Below are positions 28,487-36,779 of a stretch of DNA of 64,000 bases, piece after piece; position 1 is the first letter of the stretch; every line of letters starts with the position of its first letter. Below the pieces are notes generated by a model. The model did not search any database. It was not told where the DNA came from and worked only from the letters and a program-made list of their open reading frames with translations. The translations under genes were made by a program, and so were the position numbers. Location: positions 62,001 to 126,000 of the forward strand of contig JADCRD010000001.1 in assembly GCA_014946745.1 (NCBI GenBank), written 5' to 3'. This stretch comes from Lysobacterales bacterium (GTDB taxonomy: Bacteria; Pseudomonadota; Gammaproteobacteria; Xanthomonadales; Xanthomonadaceae).

Positions 28487-29665
28487 ATGATCCCCCTCGA
28501 TCTGCCAGCGCCCGCCCCTGAGGCGCAGGCCCACAGCGACCGTTTGCGCGCGCTGATCCACGCCGAGATCGCGCGCAGTGGCGGCGCGATTCCGTTCTCG
28601 CGCTACATGGAGTTGGCCCTGTATGCCCCGGGGCTGGGCTACTACAGCGCCGGCGCGACCAAGTTCGGCGCGGCCGGTGACTTCATCACCGCGCCCGAGT
28701 TGGGCGGCCTGTTTGCCGCCTGCGTAGCCGAGGCCACGGCGCCGGTGCTCCGTCGCTACCGCGGCGCAGGCTGTTTCTTCGAACTGGGCGGCGGCAGCGG
28801 TGCGTTCGCAATGCAGGCGCTGCCTGCACTCGCCGCGCGCGATGCGCTGCCGGCCGAGTACCGCATCCTGGAGCCCAGCGCCGACCTGCGCGAACGCCAG
28901 CGCCAGCGGCTAGAGGCCGAGCTGCCGTCCGAGATGTTTGCTCGCCTGCGCTGGCTGGATCGCCTGCCCGAGGACGACTGGGTCGGCGTCCTGTTCGCCA
29001 ACGAGGTGCTGGATGCATTGCCCGCCTCGCGCTTCGTGCTGCGCGCCGGCGAGGTGATGGAGCAGCACGTCGAGCGCGCCGACGGCGGTTTCCGCTTCTG
29101 TGAGCGCCCGGCGGACATGCTCACTGGCGGCGCCGTGCGGCACGTGGAGCGCAGTCTGGGCCGCGGCTTCGGCGAGGGCTACACCAGCGAGCTGCTGCCG
29201 CAGCTGCCGTACTGGCTGGACGCGGTGTGCGCGTCGCTGGCCGAGGGCCTGGCCCTGTTCGTCGACTATGGCTATCCGCGTTCGGAGTTCTACCTGCCCG
29301 AGCGCTCGGACGGCACCTTGTTGTGCCACTACCGTCATCGCGTGCACGCCGATCCCTTCCATCTGCCCGGCCTGACGGACATCACCGCCTCGGTCGACTT
29401 CACCGCGCTGGCCGAGGCCGGTCAGCACGCTGGCTTCGAGCTGGCGGGCTACTGCAGCCAGGCCGCCTTCCTGCTCAACAACGGCCTGCAGCAGCACGTG
29501 GAGGCGGGCGCCACCGATGTGATCCGTCAGCAGCGCTTGGCGCTGGAGTCCAAGCGCTTGATCCTGCCCTCGGAGATGGGCGAGCGCTTCCAGGTGATCG
29601 GGCTCTCGCGTGACGTCGACTGCGAGGCGCAGTTCGCGTTCGGCGACCTGAGCCACCGGCTGTGA
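28487..29665 (+). CDS. MidA/NDUFAF7-like SAM-dependent methyltransferase
   Basis: 392 residues from the ATG at 28487; a GTG at 28445 would add 14 residues. COG1565-type protein: GGAIPFSRYMELALYAPGLG and YYSAGATKFGAAGDFITAPE at the N-terminus, SAM site FELGGGSGAFA near residue 100, and NEVLDALPASRF. The mitochondrial homologue NDUFAF7 methylates an arginine of a complex I subunit; the bacterial target is not known. Its stop overlaps the GTG of the VanZ gene, so the two are coupled. Confidence 0.85.
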   Translation: MIPLDLPAPAPEAQAHSDRLRALIHAEIARSGGAIPFSRYMELALYAPGLGYYSAGATKFGAAGDFITAPELGGLFAACVAEATAPVLRRYRGAGCFFELGGGSGAFAMQALPALAARDALPAEYRILEPSADLRERQRQRLEAELPSEMFARLRWLDRLPEDDWVGVLFANEVLDALPASRFVLRAGEVMEQHVERADGGFRFCERPADMLTGGAVRHVERSLGRGFGEGYTSELLPQLPYWLDAVCASLAEGLALFVDYGYPRSEFYLPERSDGTLLCHYRHRVHADPFHLPGLTDITASVDFTALAEAGQHAGFELAGYCSQAAFLLNNGLQQHVEAGATDVIRQQRLALESKRLILPSEMGERFQVIGLSRDVDCEAQFAFGDLSHRL

Positions 29666-30054
29666 GCACGCTCGCATTCGTGGCGGCGCACCGCTCGCGG
29701 CTGCAGCGGCTGTGGGTGGTGGGTCTGGCGCTGTATCTCGCCCTGATCGCGCTGCTGTCGCTGATGCCGCCGCCTGAGCTGCCGCTCGACCCGGGCCGCT
29801 TCGACAAGCTCTGGCATGGCCTGGGCTATGCCGTGGCCGGCCTGGCCTGCGTGCCCTTGCTGCGGCGTCCCAGTGGCTTTGTGGCGGCGGCACTCGGTCT
29901 GTCGGCCTTCGGGCTGGCGCTGGAGTTCCTGCAGGGCGCTGGCGGCGTGCGCAGCTTCGATCTGATGGATGGACTCGCCAACGGCCTCGGCGCGGGTCTT
30001 GGCCTGCTGGCGGGCGTTTCCCCGCTGCGCGGCCTGCTGGCCGCATCGCGCTGA
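29662..30054 (+). CDS. VanZ-like family membrane protein
   Basis: 130 residues from a GTG overlapping the upstream stop (GTGA). Four hydrophobic segments; VanZ-type sequence DKLWHGLGYAVAGLACVPLL and a final LMDGLANGLGAGLGLLAG. Small VanZ-like proteins are common and mostly uncharacterised; no glycopeptide-resistance context is present. Confidence 0.8.
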   Translation: MSTLAFVAAHRSRLQRLWVVGLALYLALIALLSLMPPPELPLDPGRFDKLWHGLGYAVAGLACVPLLRRPSGFVAAALGLSAFGLALEFLQGAGGVRSFDLMDGLANGLGAGLGLLAGVSPLRGLLAASR

Positions 30055-30066
30055 CGGACTCGTGCT

Positions 30067-30136
30067 GACAGGATCGCCCTGACGCAATCGCCCCGACGTA
30101 ATCGCCCCGACGCAATCGCGCTGACGGAAGCGCGCC
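30067..30136. repeat. 14-bp tandem repeat (5 copies)
   Basis: Five degenerate copies of GACGCAATCGCCCC lie head to tail, directly upstream of the HD-GYP gene. Confidence 0.8.
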
Positions 30137-30213
30137 GACCGTCAGGCGCATGCGGCGGCGCGCCGCTTGCATCAGACGCGGCGCTGTCCTGTCCCCAGGT
30201 GCGCCGCCCGGCC

Positions 30214-31572
30214 ATGATCAAGGCCATCCCCATCCGTCTCGCCCGCCCGGGCATGTGGTTCCATCGCCTCGGCGGCGACGGCACCCATCCCGTGTTCGTC
30301 CGGCACTCCTTTCTGCTGACCGCGCAGGAAGTCGATGTGCTGCGCCGTGGCGGCGTGGCGGAAATCCTGATCGACAGCGAGCGCGGGCTGGACTGCCCGG
30401 ATTGGCCGCCGGCCGAGGCGGACGACGGTGCGGAGGCGCTCGCCGAGGTGGCCGACGCCCACCCTGAACCCGAACCCCAACCCGAACCCGACGCTGTCGA
30501 AGACGCGCACGAGCCCGTCGTCGCTGACGAACCGCAGCCGCTCGCCCCCGAAGCGCCAGCTGCGCCGGTCGAGGCGACGCCTGTCGTTGCTCCGTCCTCT
30601 GCCGCGAGGCCAGTCGCCACCCGTCGCGCCCAGCGCGCCATCGAGGCCGAGCTGCAGTCGGCGCAGAAACTCTGCATGGCGGCCAAGGACAAGATGGTCG
30701 AGCTGTTCAGCGAAGCTCGCATGGGCAAGGCCGTCAGCCCGTCTGCGGTCGAGCCTCTGGTCGAGGAGATCAGCGCTTCGGTGACGCGACACCCCGATGC
30801 TTTGATCAGCGTGGCGCGCCTGAAGCGCCACGACGACTACACCTACCTGCACTCGGTTGCCGTGTGCGCGCTGATGATCGCCTTGGCGCGCCAGCTGCGA
30901 CTGCCTGCCGATCAGATCCGCGAGGCCGGCATTGGCGGCATGCTGCACGACATCGGCAAGGCGGCCATGCCGCTGCAGGTGCTCAACAAGCCGGGCGCAC
31001 TCACCGACGACGAGTTCCGGATCATGAAGGCGCATCCAGTGCGCGGTTTCGAGATGCTCCAGGAGGGGGGCGGTGCGTCGTCGGCGGCGCTGGAGATCGC
31101 CCTGCACCACCACGAGAAGTACGACGGTACCGGCTATCCGCACGGTCAGGCCGGTGAGGGCATCGAGCTGCTCTCGCGCATGGGCGCGGTCTGTGATGTC
31201 TACGACGCGATCAGCTCCAACCGCCCGTACAAGAAGGCCTGGAGCCCGGCCGAGTCGGTGCGCCGCATGGCCGCCTGGAAGGGTCACTTCGATCCGCAGG
31301 TGTTCAATGCCTTCGTGAAGTCGATCGGCATCTATCCCGTCGGCGCGCTGGTGCGCCTGCAGTCTGACCTTCTGGCCGTCGTCACCGAGCAGAACGACGA
31401 CTCGCTGCTCACCCCGAAGGTGCGGATCTTCTACAACGCCAAGAAGCGCGAGCCGGTGTTCATCCGCGACCTCGACTTGGCCTCGCCCAACTGCGCCGAC
31501 CGCATCGCCGGCATCGAGTCGCCTGAGGCCTGGTGTTTTCCGCAGCTGGACAAACTCTGGATGCCGGGCTAG
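30214..31572 (+). CDS. HD-GYP domain protein (probable c-di-GMP phosphodiesterase)
   Basis: 452 residues from the ATG at 30214. An N-terminal DUF3391-like domain (about 1-65) is followed by a Pro/Glu/Ala-rich linker (70-135) and an HD-GYP domain from about 190. Key residues are intact: HDIGK in GGMLHDIGKAAMPLQVLNKP and the signature HHEKYDGTGYP. Predicted to hydrolyse cyclic di-GMP in the cytoplasm. No receiver domain, so regulation probably comes through the N-terminal region or partners. A 14-bp tandem repeat lies upstream. Confidence 0.9.
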   Translation: MIKAIPIRLARPGMWFHRLGGDGTHPVFVRHSFLLTAQEVDVLRRGGVAEILIDSERGLDCPDWPPAEADDGAEALAEVADAHPEPEPQPEPDAVEDAHEPVVADEPQPLAPEAPAAPVEATPVVAPSSAARPVATRRAQRAIEAELQSAQKLCMAAKDKMVELFSEARMGKAVSPSAVEPLVEEISASVTRHPDALISVARLKRHDDYTYLHSVAVCALMIALARQLRLPADQIREAGIGGMLHDIGKAAMPLQVLNKPGALTDDEFRIMKAHPVRGFEMLQEGGGASSAALEIALHHHEKYDGTGYPHGQAGEGIELLSRMGAVCDVYDAISSNRPYKKAWSPAESVRRMAAWKGHFDPQVFNAFVKSIGIYPVGALVRLQSDLLAVVTEQNDDSLLTPKVRIFYNAKKREPVFIRDLDLASPNCADRIAGIESPEAWCFPQLDKLWMPG

Positions 31573-31575
31573 AGC

Positions 31576-31855
31576 GGGGATTGGGGATTGGAGATTCGGG
31601 ATTCGGGATTCGGGATTCGCAAGAGCGGGCTGCGGCGAACTCGAGATGAACCTCGATCCGAGCGCTGATCAGGGCCGGAGCGTTGTGCGCGAGGGCCGGG
31701 ATTCGCAATGGCTGTCCGAGGCGTGAGTCAGGGCGGCGCATCCATCGAAGGGCGTCGTGTCGGGTTGAGGATGTCGCCGCTGTGCAAACGCTGTCACGGA
31801 TGATCCGGGTTGCGCTGCTCTAGCCCAATCCCTAATCCCTAATCCCCAATCCCCG
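31576..31855. repeat. Heptad repeats in inverted arrangement between convergent genes
   Basis: GGGATTG/GGGATTC copies at 31576-31619 just after the HD-GYP stop face the complementary AATCCCT/CCAATCC copies at 31824-31855 at the cca end. The right arm supplies the last codons and TAG stop of cca. Confidence 0.8.
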
Positions 31856-33106
31856 CTTCACCGCCTCCACCCGCGCGCGCTTCAGCGCCTCGCCCACCTC
31901 CGGGCCCTTGAGCCCTGACAGGTCGAGGTCACGCGCCTGCACGCTCAGTGCGGCGCGGTGGCAGCGTTCGAGCAGTTCGCGATTGGGGTAGGGCTGGTCG
32001 GCAAGGCCGGCGCGGCCGCGCTTGTCGATCTCGCAGACCCAGCCGATCTGGGCGATGCGCTCGGGCCGGCGGTAGCCGTCGCAGCGCTGGATCAGGGCCT
32101 CGACGCTGGCAGCGCGCATCTCGTGCAGGCGATGCACGTTCAAGTGTTCGCGGCAGGCGTGCAGAGCGAGGTCGCGGGCGTCGACGGGCATGCGCAGGCG
32201 CTCGCAGACCGCGCGGATGGGCTCAAGCCCGCGCTGCTCGTGGGCGATGTGTTTGGGCAACTCGGTGCTCGGCGTCAGCGCCTTGCCGAGGTCGTGCACC
32301 AGCACGGCGAAAGCGATCTGCGCATCGCCCGGCTTGAAGCGGGCGGACTGCTCCAGGCAGAGCTCGATGTGCAGGCCGGTGTCGATCTCGGGGTGGAACT
32401 CCGGACGCTGCGGCACGCCGTAGAGCGCATCGACTTCAGGCAGCAGCCGAGCCAGCGCGCCGCAGTCGCGCAGCACGCGCAGCATGGCCTGCGGGGCAGG
32501 CTCGGCGAGGCCGCGCGACAGCTCCTTCCAGACGCGCTCCGGCACCAGATGGTCGACCTCGCCCGCATCGACCATCTGTCGCATCAGCGCCATCGTTTCG
32601 TCGGCGACGCGAAAGCCCAGCGGTGCGAAGCGCGCGGCGAAGCGCGCCACTCGCAGTATCCGCACCGGGTCTTCCGCGAACGCTGCCGACACATGGCGCA
32701 GCACGCGCGCTTCGATGTCCGCGCGGCCGCCCCAGGGGTCGATCAGGCGGCCGTCGGGCGCCATCGCGATCGCATTGAGGGTGAGATCGCGGCGCTGCAG
32801 ATCCTCGTCCAGCCTGACCGCAGGATCGGCATCGACGACGAAGCCGCGGTAGCCGCGGCCCGATTTGCGCTCGGTGCGCGCCAGCGCGTACTCCTCGCCG
32901 CTGACGGGATGCAGGAACACCGGGAAGTCCGCCCCCACCGCGCGGAAACCCAGCGCCTCCATCGCCGCCTGGGTGCTGCCGACGACCACCCAGTCGCATT
33001 CGCCGACGGGCAGGCCGAGCAGCTGGTCGCGGACGGCGCCGCCGACCAGAAAGGTGCCGGGCGGCAGGGGAGCTGTGCGTTCGGGAAAGCAGGTCATGGC
33101 CCGCAT
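31832..33106 (-). CDS. cca: CCA tRNA nucleotidyltransferase
   Basis: 424 residues. Adds or repairs the CCA end of tRNAs. Class II nucleotidyltransferase core: [36 protein letters not shown] and [18 protein letters not shown]-terminal HD domain (VLVHDLGK) marks the multifunctional gammaproteobacterial form. ATG 33106 is used here; ATG 33097 ([10 protein letters not shown]) is equally likely. The last residues (GLGIRD) are encoded by a heptad repeat array, so the C-terminus has been shaped by the repeat. Confidence 0.93.
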   Translation of the reverse strand: MRAMTCFPERTAPLPPGTFLVGGAVRDQLLGLPVGECDWVVVGSTQAAMEALGFRAVGADFPVFLHPVSGEEYALARTERKSGRGYRGFVVDADPAVRLDEDLQRRDLTLNAIAMAPDGRLIDPWGGRADIEARVLRHVSAAFAEDPVRILRVARFAARFAPLGFRVADETMALMRQMVDAGEVDHLVPERVWKELSRGLAEPAPQAMLRVLRDCGALARLLPEVDALYGVPQRPEFHPEIDTGLHIELCLEQSARFKPGDAQIAFAVLVHDLGKALTPSTELPKHIAHEQRGLEPIRAVCERLRMPVDARDLALHACREHLNVHRLHEMRAASVEALIQRCDGYRRPERIAQIGWVCEIDKRGRAGLADQPYPNRELLERCHRAALSVQARDLDLSGLKGPEVGEALKRARVEAVKRGLGIRD

Positions 33107-33183
33107 GGTAGCGAGCGCGGCGCCTGTCCTGCGGTGTCAGCGTTTTTCGTAGGAGCAGGCATGCCATCGGCTCGCGGATGTCG

Positions 33184-33213
33184 TTGACATGCCTTCGACG
33201 CCGCGCCTACTTT
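33184..33213 (+). promoter_or_regulatory. Candidate sigma-70 promoter of the electron-transfer cluster
   Basis: A perfect -35, TTGACA (33184-33189), and a -10 like TACTTT (33208-33213) are separated by 18 bp, ending 37 bp before the first ATG of the cluster (33251). It lies in the 144-bp gap shared with divergent cca. Confidence 0.5.
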
Positions 33214-33250
33214 GCCTTCACGCACGCCGCGTGCCTCACGGGGGTGTCGG

Positions 33251-35887
33251 ATGAACGGTGAACCCGGATCGGGCCACCCGCACGCCAGCTATCGCATCGC
33301 CATCATCGGCTCGGGGCCGGCCGGACTGAGCGCGGCCGCGCGCGCGGCCGAACTCGATGCCGCCGAGCGGCCGGGTCAGCCGCCCAGCCACGTGCTGCTC
33401 GAAGCTTCGGACGCCCACGCGCGCACCATCCAGCGCTACCAGAAGGGCAAGTTCGTGATGGCCGAGCCCGGCTTTCTCGACTTGCGCAGCCCGCTGCGCT
33501 TTCGCGCGGGTACGCGGGAAGCGGTGCTGGCGGCCTGGGCACAGGGCATCGAACGCCTGGGCATCCACGTGCGCTATCGCGCCGAGGTGGTCGCCATCCG
33601 CGGCCAGCGCGGCGCGTTCGAAATCACGCTGAAGAACGGCAGCAGCGTACGCGCCGAGCATGTGGTGCTGGCGATCGGGCTCGAGGGCCAGCCGAACCGC
33701 ATCGGTGCGCCGGGCGAGGATTGCGGTCTGGTCCACTACCAGCTCGACGACCCCGAAGCCTGGCGCGGCGAAACCATCGTCGTGGTCGGCGCAGGCGATT
33801 CGGCGATCGAGAACGCGCTCGGTCTGTCGCGCAACAACGCTGTGCACATCGTCAACCGCCGCGACGAGTTCTCGCGCGCCAAAGAAGGCAACCTCAACGC
33901 GGTGCTGCGCGCGATCAACGACCGCAGGCTCGACTTCCACTGCCACTACCGCGCCACCGTCGAACGGATCGAGCCTGCGAGCGCGGACGGCCGCGGCGCG
34001 ATCGTGTTGAACACACCCGAAGGCCAGCGCCGCATCGCCTGCCACAAGGTGCTGGCGCGGCTGGGCGGCACGCCGCCGCGCAGGTTTCTGGAAGCCTGCG
34101 GCGTGGGTTTTCCCAGTGACCGTCCCGACGCCCTGCCGGTTCTCGATGCGCAATACCAGAGCAGCGTGCCGGGCCTGTACGTGATCGGCTCGCTGGCGGG
34201 CTTTCCGCTGATCAAGCAGGCGATGAACCAGGGCCAGGACGTGGTCGACAGCCTGCTCGGCCGCGCGGTGCGCCCGGTCGATCACGTGCTGCTGGCCCTG
34301 CAGTTTGCCGGTCTGCCGTATGTGGCCGAGGTCGAGGAGATCCTCGCCCTGTACCAGCAGCGGGTGCCGATGTTCCGGCGCATGAGCGCGCTGGCCTTTC
34401 GCGAGCTGCTGATCGAGAGCCGCTTGATTGTCAGCTTCGGCGACGCCGACAGCGTGCGCTCCGCGCGGGCGCAGGTGGAGAGGGGCGTCGCCGCACGTCG
34501 CGCTGAGCAGCGTGCGCGGCGCGAGGCCCAGCTGGAGCAGATGCGCCGCGCCGGCGAGAGGCCCAGCGAAAGCGATCTCGCCGATCCGCCCGAGCCACGC
34601 GCCACCGAAGTGCTGGAGGCCGACAGCGCCTTGTTCCGCACCGGCGACTACAGCAACGGCTTCTACACCGTGCTGGAAGGCGAGGTGCGTCTGCGCCACA
34701 GCGGCAGCAGCAGCGAGCTGATCCTGAAGCCGGGGCAGTTCTTCGGCGAGATGAGCCTGATCTCGGGACGGCCGCGCAGTGGCGACGCTTTCGTCGGCGC
34801 CGACACGATCCTGATCGAGACGCCGCGGCGGACGATGGTGAAGCTGCTCAACTCGAACGACGAGGTGCGCGCCGGCGTCGACTGGATCTTTATCGTGCGC
34901 GCCCTGCAGGGGCAGTTCGCGCCGGCGCTGCCGGTGGCCGAGCTGCGCGCCATTGCACAGGCCGCCAAGGTGCGCAGCTTCGCCGCCGGCGAGCTGCTCT
35001 ACAGCGAAGGCGAGACTGGTGACTGCCTGCATCTGGTGCGCAGCGGCACCATCGCGCTGACCCGCGGCGGCGGCCTGGTTGGGCATGCACAGAGCGGCCA
35101 GCTCTGCGGACAGATGGCCTTGATGGGCGATCCGCTGCGCCGAGAGACCGCGCGCGCGGCGGTGCGCACCGAGACCATCCAGCTCGGTCGCGCCGAGTTC
35201 CTGGAGCTGCTCAAGAAAGATCCGCAGCGGGTCGGCGCCCTGCAGGCCGAGACCAGCCAGCAGCTGCGCAACTTCTCGGTGCTGGAAGCCCTGCCCGAAG
35301 GCGGCGAGCTGGTGTCCTTCCTGATGGCCGAAGGCCTCGGCGAGGCGACCAATGCCCTGCTGATCGACGAATCGCTGTGCGTGGGCTGCGACAACTGCGA
35401 GAAGGCCTGCGCCGACACCCACGGCGGGCTGTCGCGGCTGGATCGCCACCGTGGGCGCTCACACGCCGCGGTGCACGTGCCGATCTCCTGCCGGCACTGC
35501 GAGCACCCGCACTGCATGAAGGACTGCCCGACCGATTCGATCCATCGCGCGATCGGCGGCGAGGTTTTCATCGACGACCGCTGCATCGGCTGCGGCAACT
35601 GCCAGACGCACTGCCCCTACGGCGTGATCCGCATGGAATACGCCGCGCCGAAGAAGCCCAGCCTGCTCAGCTGGCTGCTGTTCGCGACCGGCCATGGGCC
35701 CGGCGAAGACATCGGCGCGGCCCCCGACAAGGCCGCCAAAGCAGCCGGCAGGAAGGCGGTCAAATGCGACGCCTGCCAAGGCATCGACGGCGGCCCGGCC
35801 TGCGTGCGCGCCTGCCCGACCGGTGCCGCGGTGCGCACTTCGCCGGCGGGCTTTGCCGCGCTGGTCGAGAAGCGCCTGCATGGCTGA
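33251..35887 (+). CDS. Fused FAD/NAD(P) oxidoreductase, twin cNMP-binding domains and four [4Fe-4S] sites
   Basis: 878 residues from the ATG at 33251. Residues 14-340 are a thioredoxin-reductase/YpdA-like flavoprotein with FAD motif GSGPAG (20-25) and NAD(P) motif GAGDSA (180-185); no CxxC redox pair is visible. Two cyclic-nucleotide-binding folds follow, about 453-545 (GQFFGEMSLISGRPRSGDAF) and 565-660. Residues 705-865 carry four ferredoxin-type cysteine groups: CVGCDNCEKAC, CRHCEHPHCMKDCP, CIGCGNCQTHCPYG and CDACQGIDGGPACVRACP. No signal peptide, so cytoplasmic. I infer it moves electrons from NAD(P)H through flavin and Fe-S centres to the membrane subunit encoded next, whose start overlaps its last 8 bases. 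Confidence 0.85.
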   Translation: MNGEPGSGHPHASYRIAIIGSGPAGLSAAARAAELDAAERPGQPPSHVLLEASDAHARTIQRYQKGKFVMAEPGFLDLRSPLRFRAGTREAVLAAWAQGIERLGIHVRYRAEVVAIRGQRGAFEITLKNGSSVRAEHVVLAIGLEGQPNRIGAPGEDCGLVHYQLDDPEAWRGETIVVVGAGDSAIENALGLSRNNAVHIVNRRDEFSRAKEGNLNAVLRAINDRRLDFHCHYRATVERIEPASADGRGAIVLNTPEGQRRIACHKVLARLGGTPPRRFLEACGVGFPSDRPDALPVLDAQYQSSVPGLYVIGSLAGFPLIKQAMNQGQDVVDSLLGRAVRPVDHVLLALQFAGLPYVAEVEEILALYQQRVPMFRRMSALAFRELLIESRLIVSFGDADSVRSARAQVERGVAARRAEQRARREAQLEQMRRAGERPSESDLADPPEPRATEVLEADSALFRTGDYSNGFYTVLEGEVRLRHSGSSSELILKPGQFFGEMSLISGRPRSGDAFVGADTILIETPRRTMVKLLNSNDEVRAGVDWIFIVRALQGQFAPALPVAELRAIAQAAKVRSFAAGELLYSEGETGDCLHLVRSGTIALTRGGGLVGHAQSGQLCGQMALMGDPLRRETARAAVRTETIQLGRAEFLELLKKDPQRVGALQAETSQQLRNFSVLEALPEGGELVSFLMAEGLGEATNALLIDESLCVGCDNCEKACADTHGGLSRLDRHRGRSHAAVHVPISCRHCEHPHCMKDCPTDSIHRAIGGEVFIDDRCIGCGNCQTHCPYGVIRMEYAAPKKPSLLSWLLFATGHGPGEDIGAAPDKAAKAAGRKAVKCDACQGIDGGPACVRACPTGAAVRTSPAGFAALVEKRLHG

Positions 35888-36773
35888 GCCCGCCTCCAGC
35901 TTTCTGGGGCCTTCGGCGCGCCGGCATGCCGCCTGGGCCACGGGCCTGTGCATGGCTTCGATCGCGCTGTACCTCTCGCAGCCGTCCAGCCTGCCGCCCA
36001 ACGGCGGCAGCTGGCAGGGCTATGTGCTGGGCTCGCTCGGCGCCCTGCTGATCCTCTGGCTGGCCCTGCTCGGCCTGCGCAAGCGCCGCTACCGCAGCAC
36101 GCTTGGTTCAATGCAGGGCTGGGTCGCCGCACACGTGATGTTCGGCTTGGCGCTGGTGGTGGTGGCGACGCTGCACAGTGCGTTCCAGCTCGGCTGGAAT
36201 GTTCACAGCCTGGCTTACGTGCTGATGTGCGTGGTGATTGCCAGCGGGGTCTATGGGCTCTACGCCTATCTGCGCCTGCCGCGACGTCTCGCGGAGGTGC
36301 ATGCCGGGCGCCGCCGCGAGGACTGGCTGACCGCGCTGAACCGCATCGACGATGAAATGCGCCGCGTCGCCCAGCAGGCCGATGCCACCACGCTGGCCGT
36401 GGTCGAAAGCGCGATCGACCGCACCACGCTGGGCGGCGGCGTGCTGGCCCAGGTGCTCGGTCGCGATCACTCGCGCATGCTCGATCCCTCCGCGCAGCCG
36501 GCGGGCTCGCGCACCTGCGCCAACCGCTTCCAGCAGCCGCTGCTCGACTACCTCGCCGCGCGCGTGCCGCAGGCGCGCAAGCGTGATGAGGCGGCAGCCC
36601 TGCAGGGTCTGCTCGGCCTTGCCGCCCAGCGCGCACGCGCGCTGGCCGTGCTGCGCGTCAGCGTGGCGCTGCAGGCGCGCCTGCAGCTCTGGCTGTACCT
36701 GCATATCCCGCTCACCATCGGCCTGATCGCAGCGCTGCTGGTGCACATCCTCGTCGTCTTTCTGTACTGGTAG
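35880..36773 (+). CDS. Membrane protein with two histidine pairs, probable di-haem b-type electron carrier
   Basis: 297 residues from the ATG at 35880, overlapping the previous stop by 8 bases. Five spans: about 15-33, 47-66, 80-102, 108-131 and 270-296, with a cytoplasmic-looking helical segment 140-265 between spans four and five. H85 and H99 in span three and H275 and H289 in span five are each 14 residues apart on the same helix, the spacing used for two stacked bis-histidine haems b. I do not recognise a named family. Its place between an Fe-S flavoprotein and multihaem cytochromes suits a quinone-reactive or transmembrane electron carrier. Confidence 0.65.
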   Translation: MAEPASSFLGPSARRHAAWATGLCMASIALYLSQPSSLPPNGGSWQGYVLGSLGALLILWLALLGLRKRRYRSTLGSMQGWVAAHVMFGLALVVVATLHSAFQLGWNVHSLAYVLMCVVIASGVYGLYAYLRLPRRLAEVHAGRRREDWLTALNRIDDEMRRVAQQADATTLAVVESAIDRTTLGGGVLAQVLGRDHSRMLDPSAQPAGSRTCANRFQQPLLDYLAARVPQARKRDEAAALQGLLGLAAQRARALAVLRVSVALQARLQLWLYLHIPLTIGLIAALLVHILVVFLYW

Positions 36774-36779
36774 GCCGCC

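Noticed and set aside
29662-30054. Glycopeptide resistance gene vanZ
   Set aside because: Only family-level likeness; no van operon, and small VanZ-like proteins are common in Proteobacteria.
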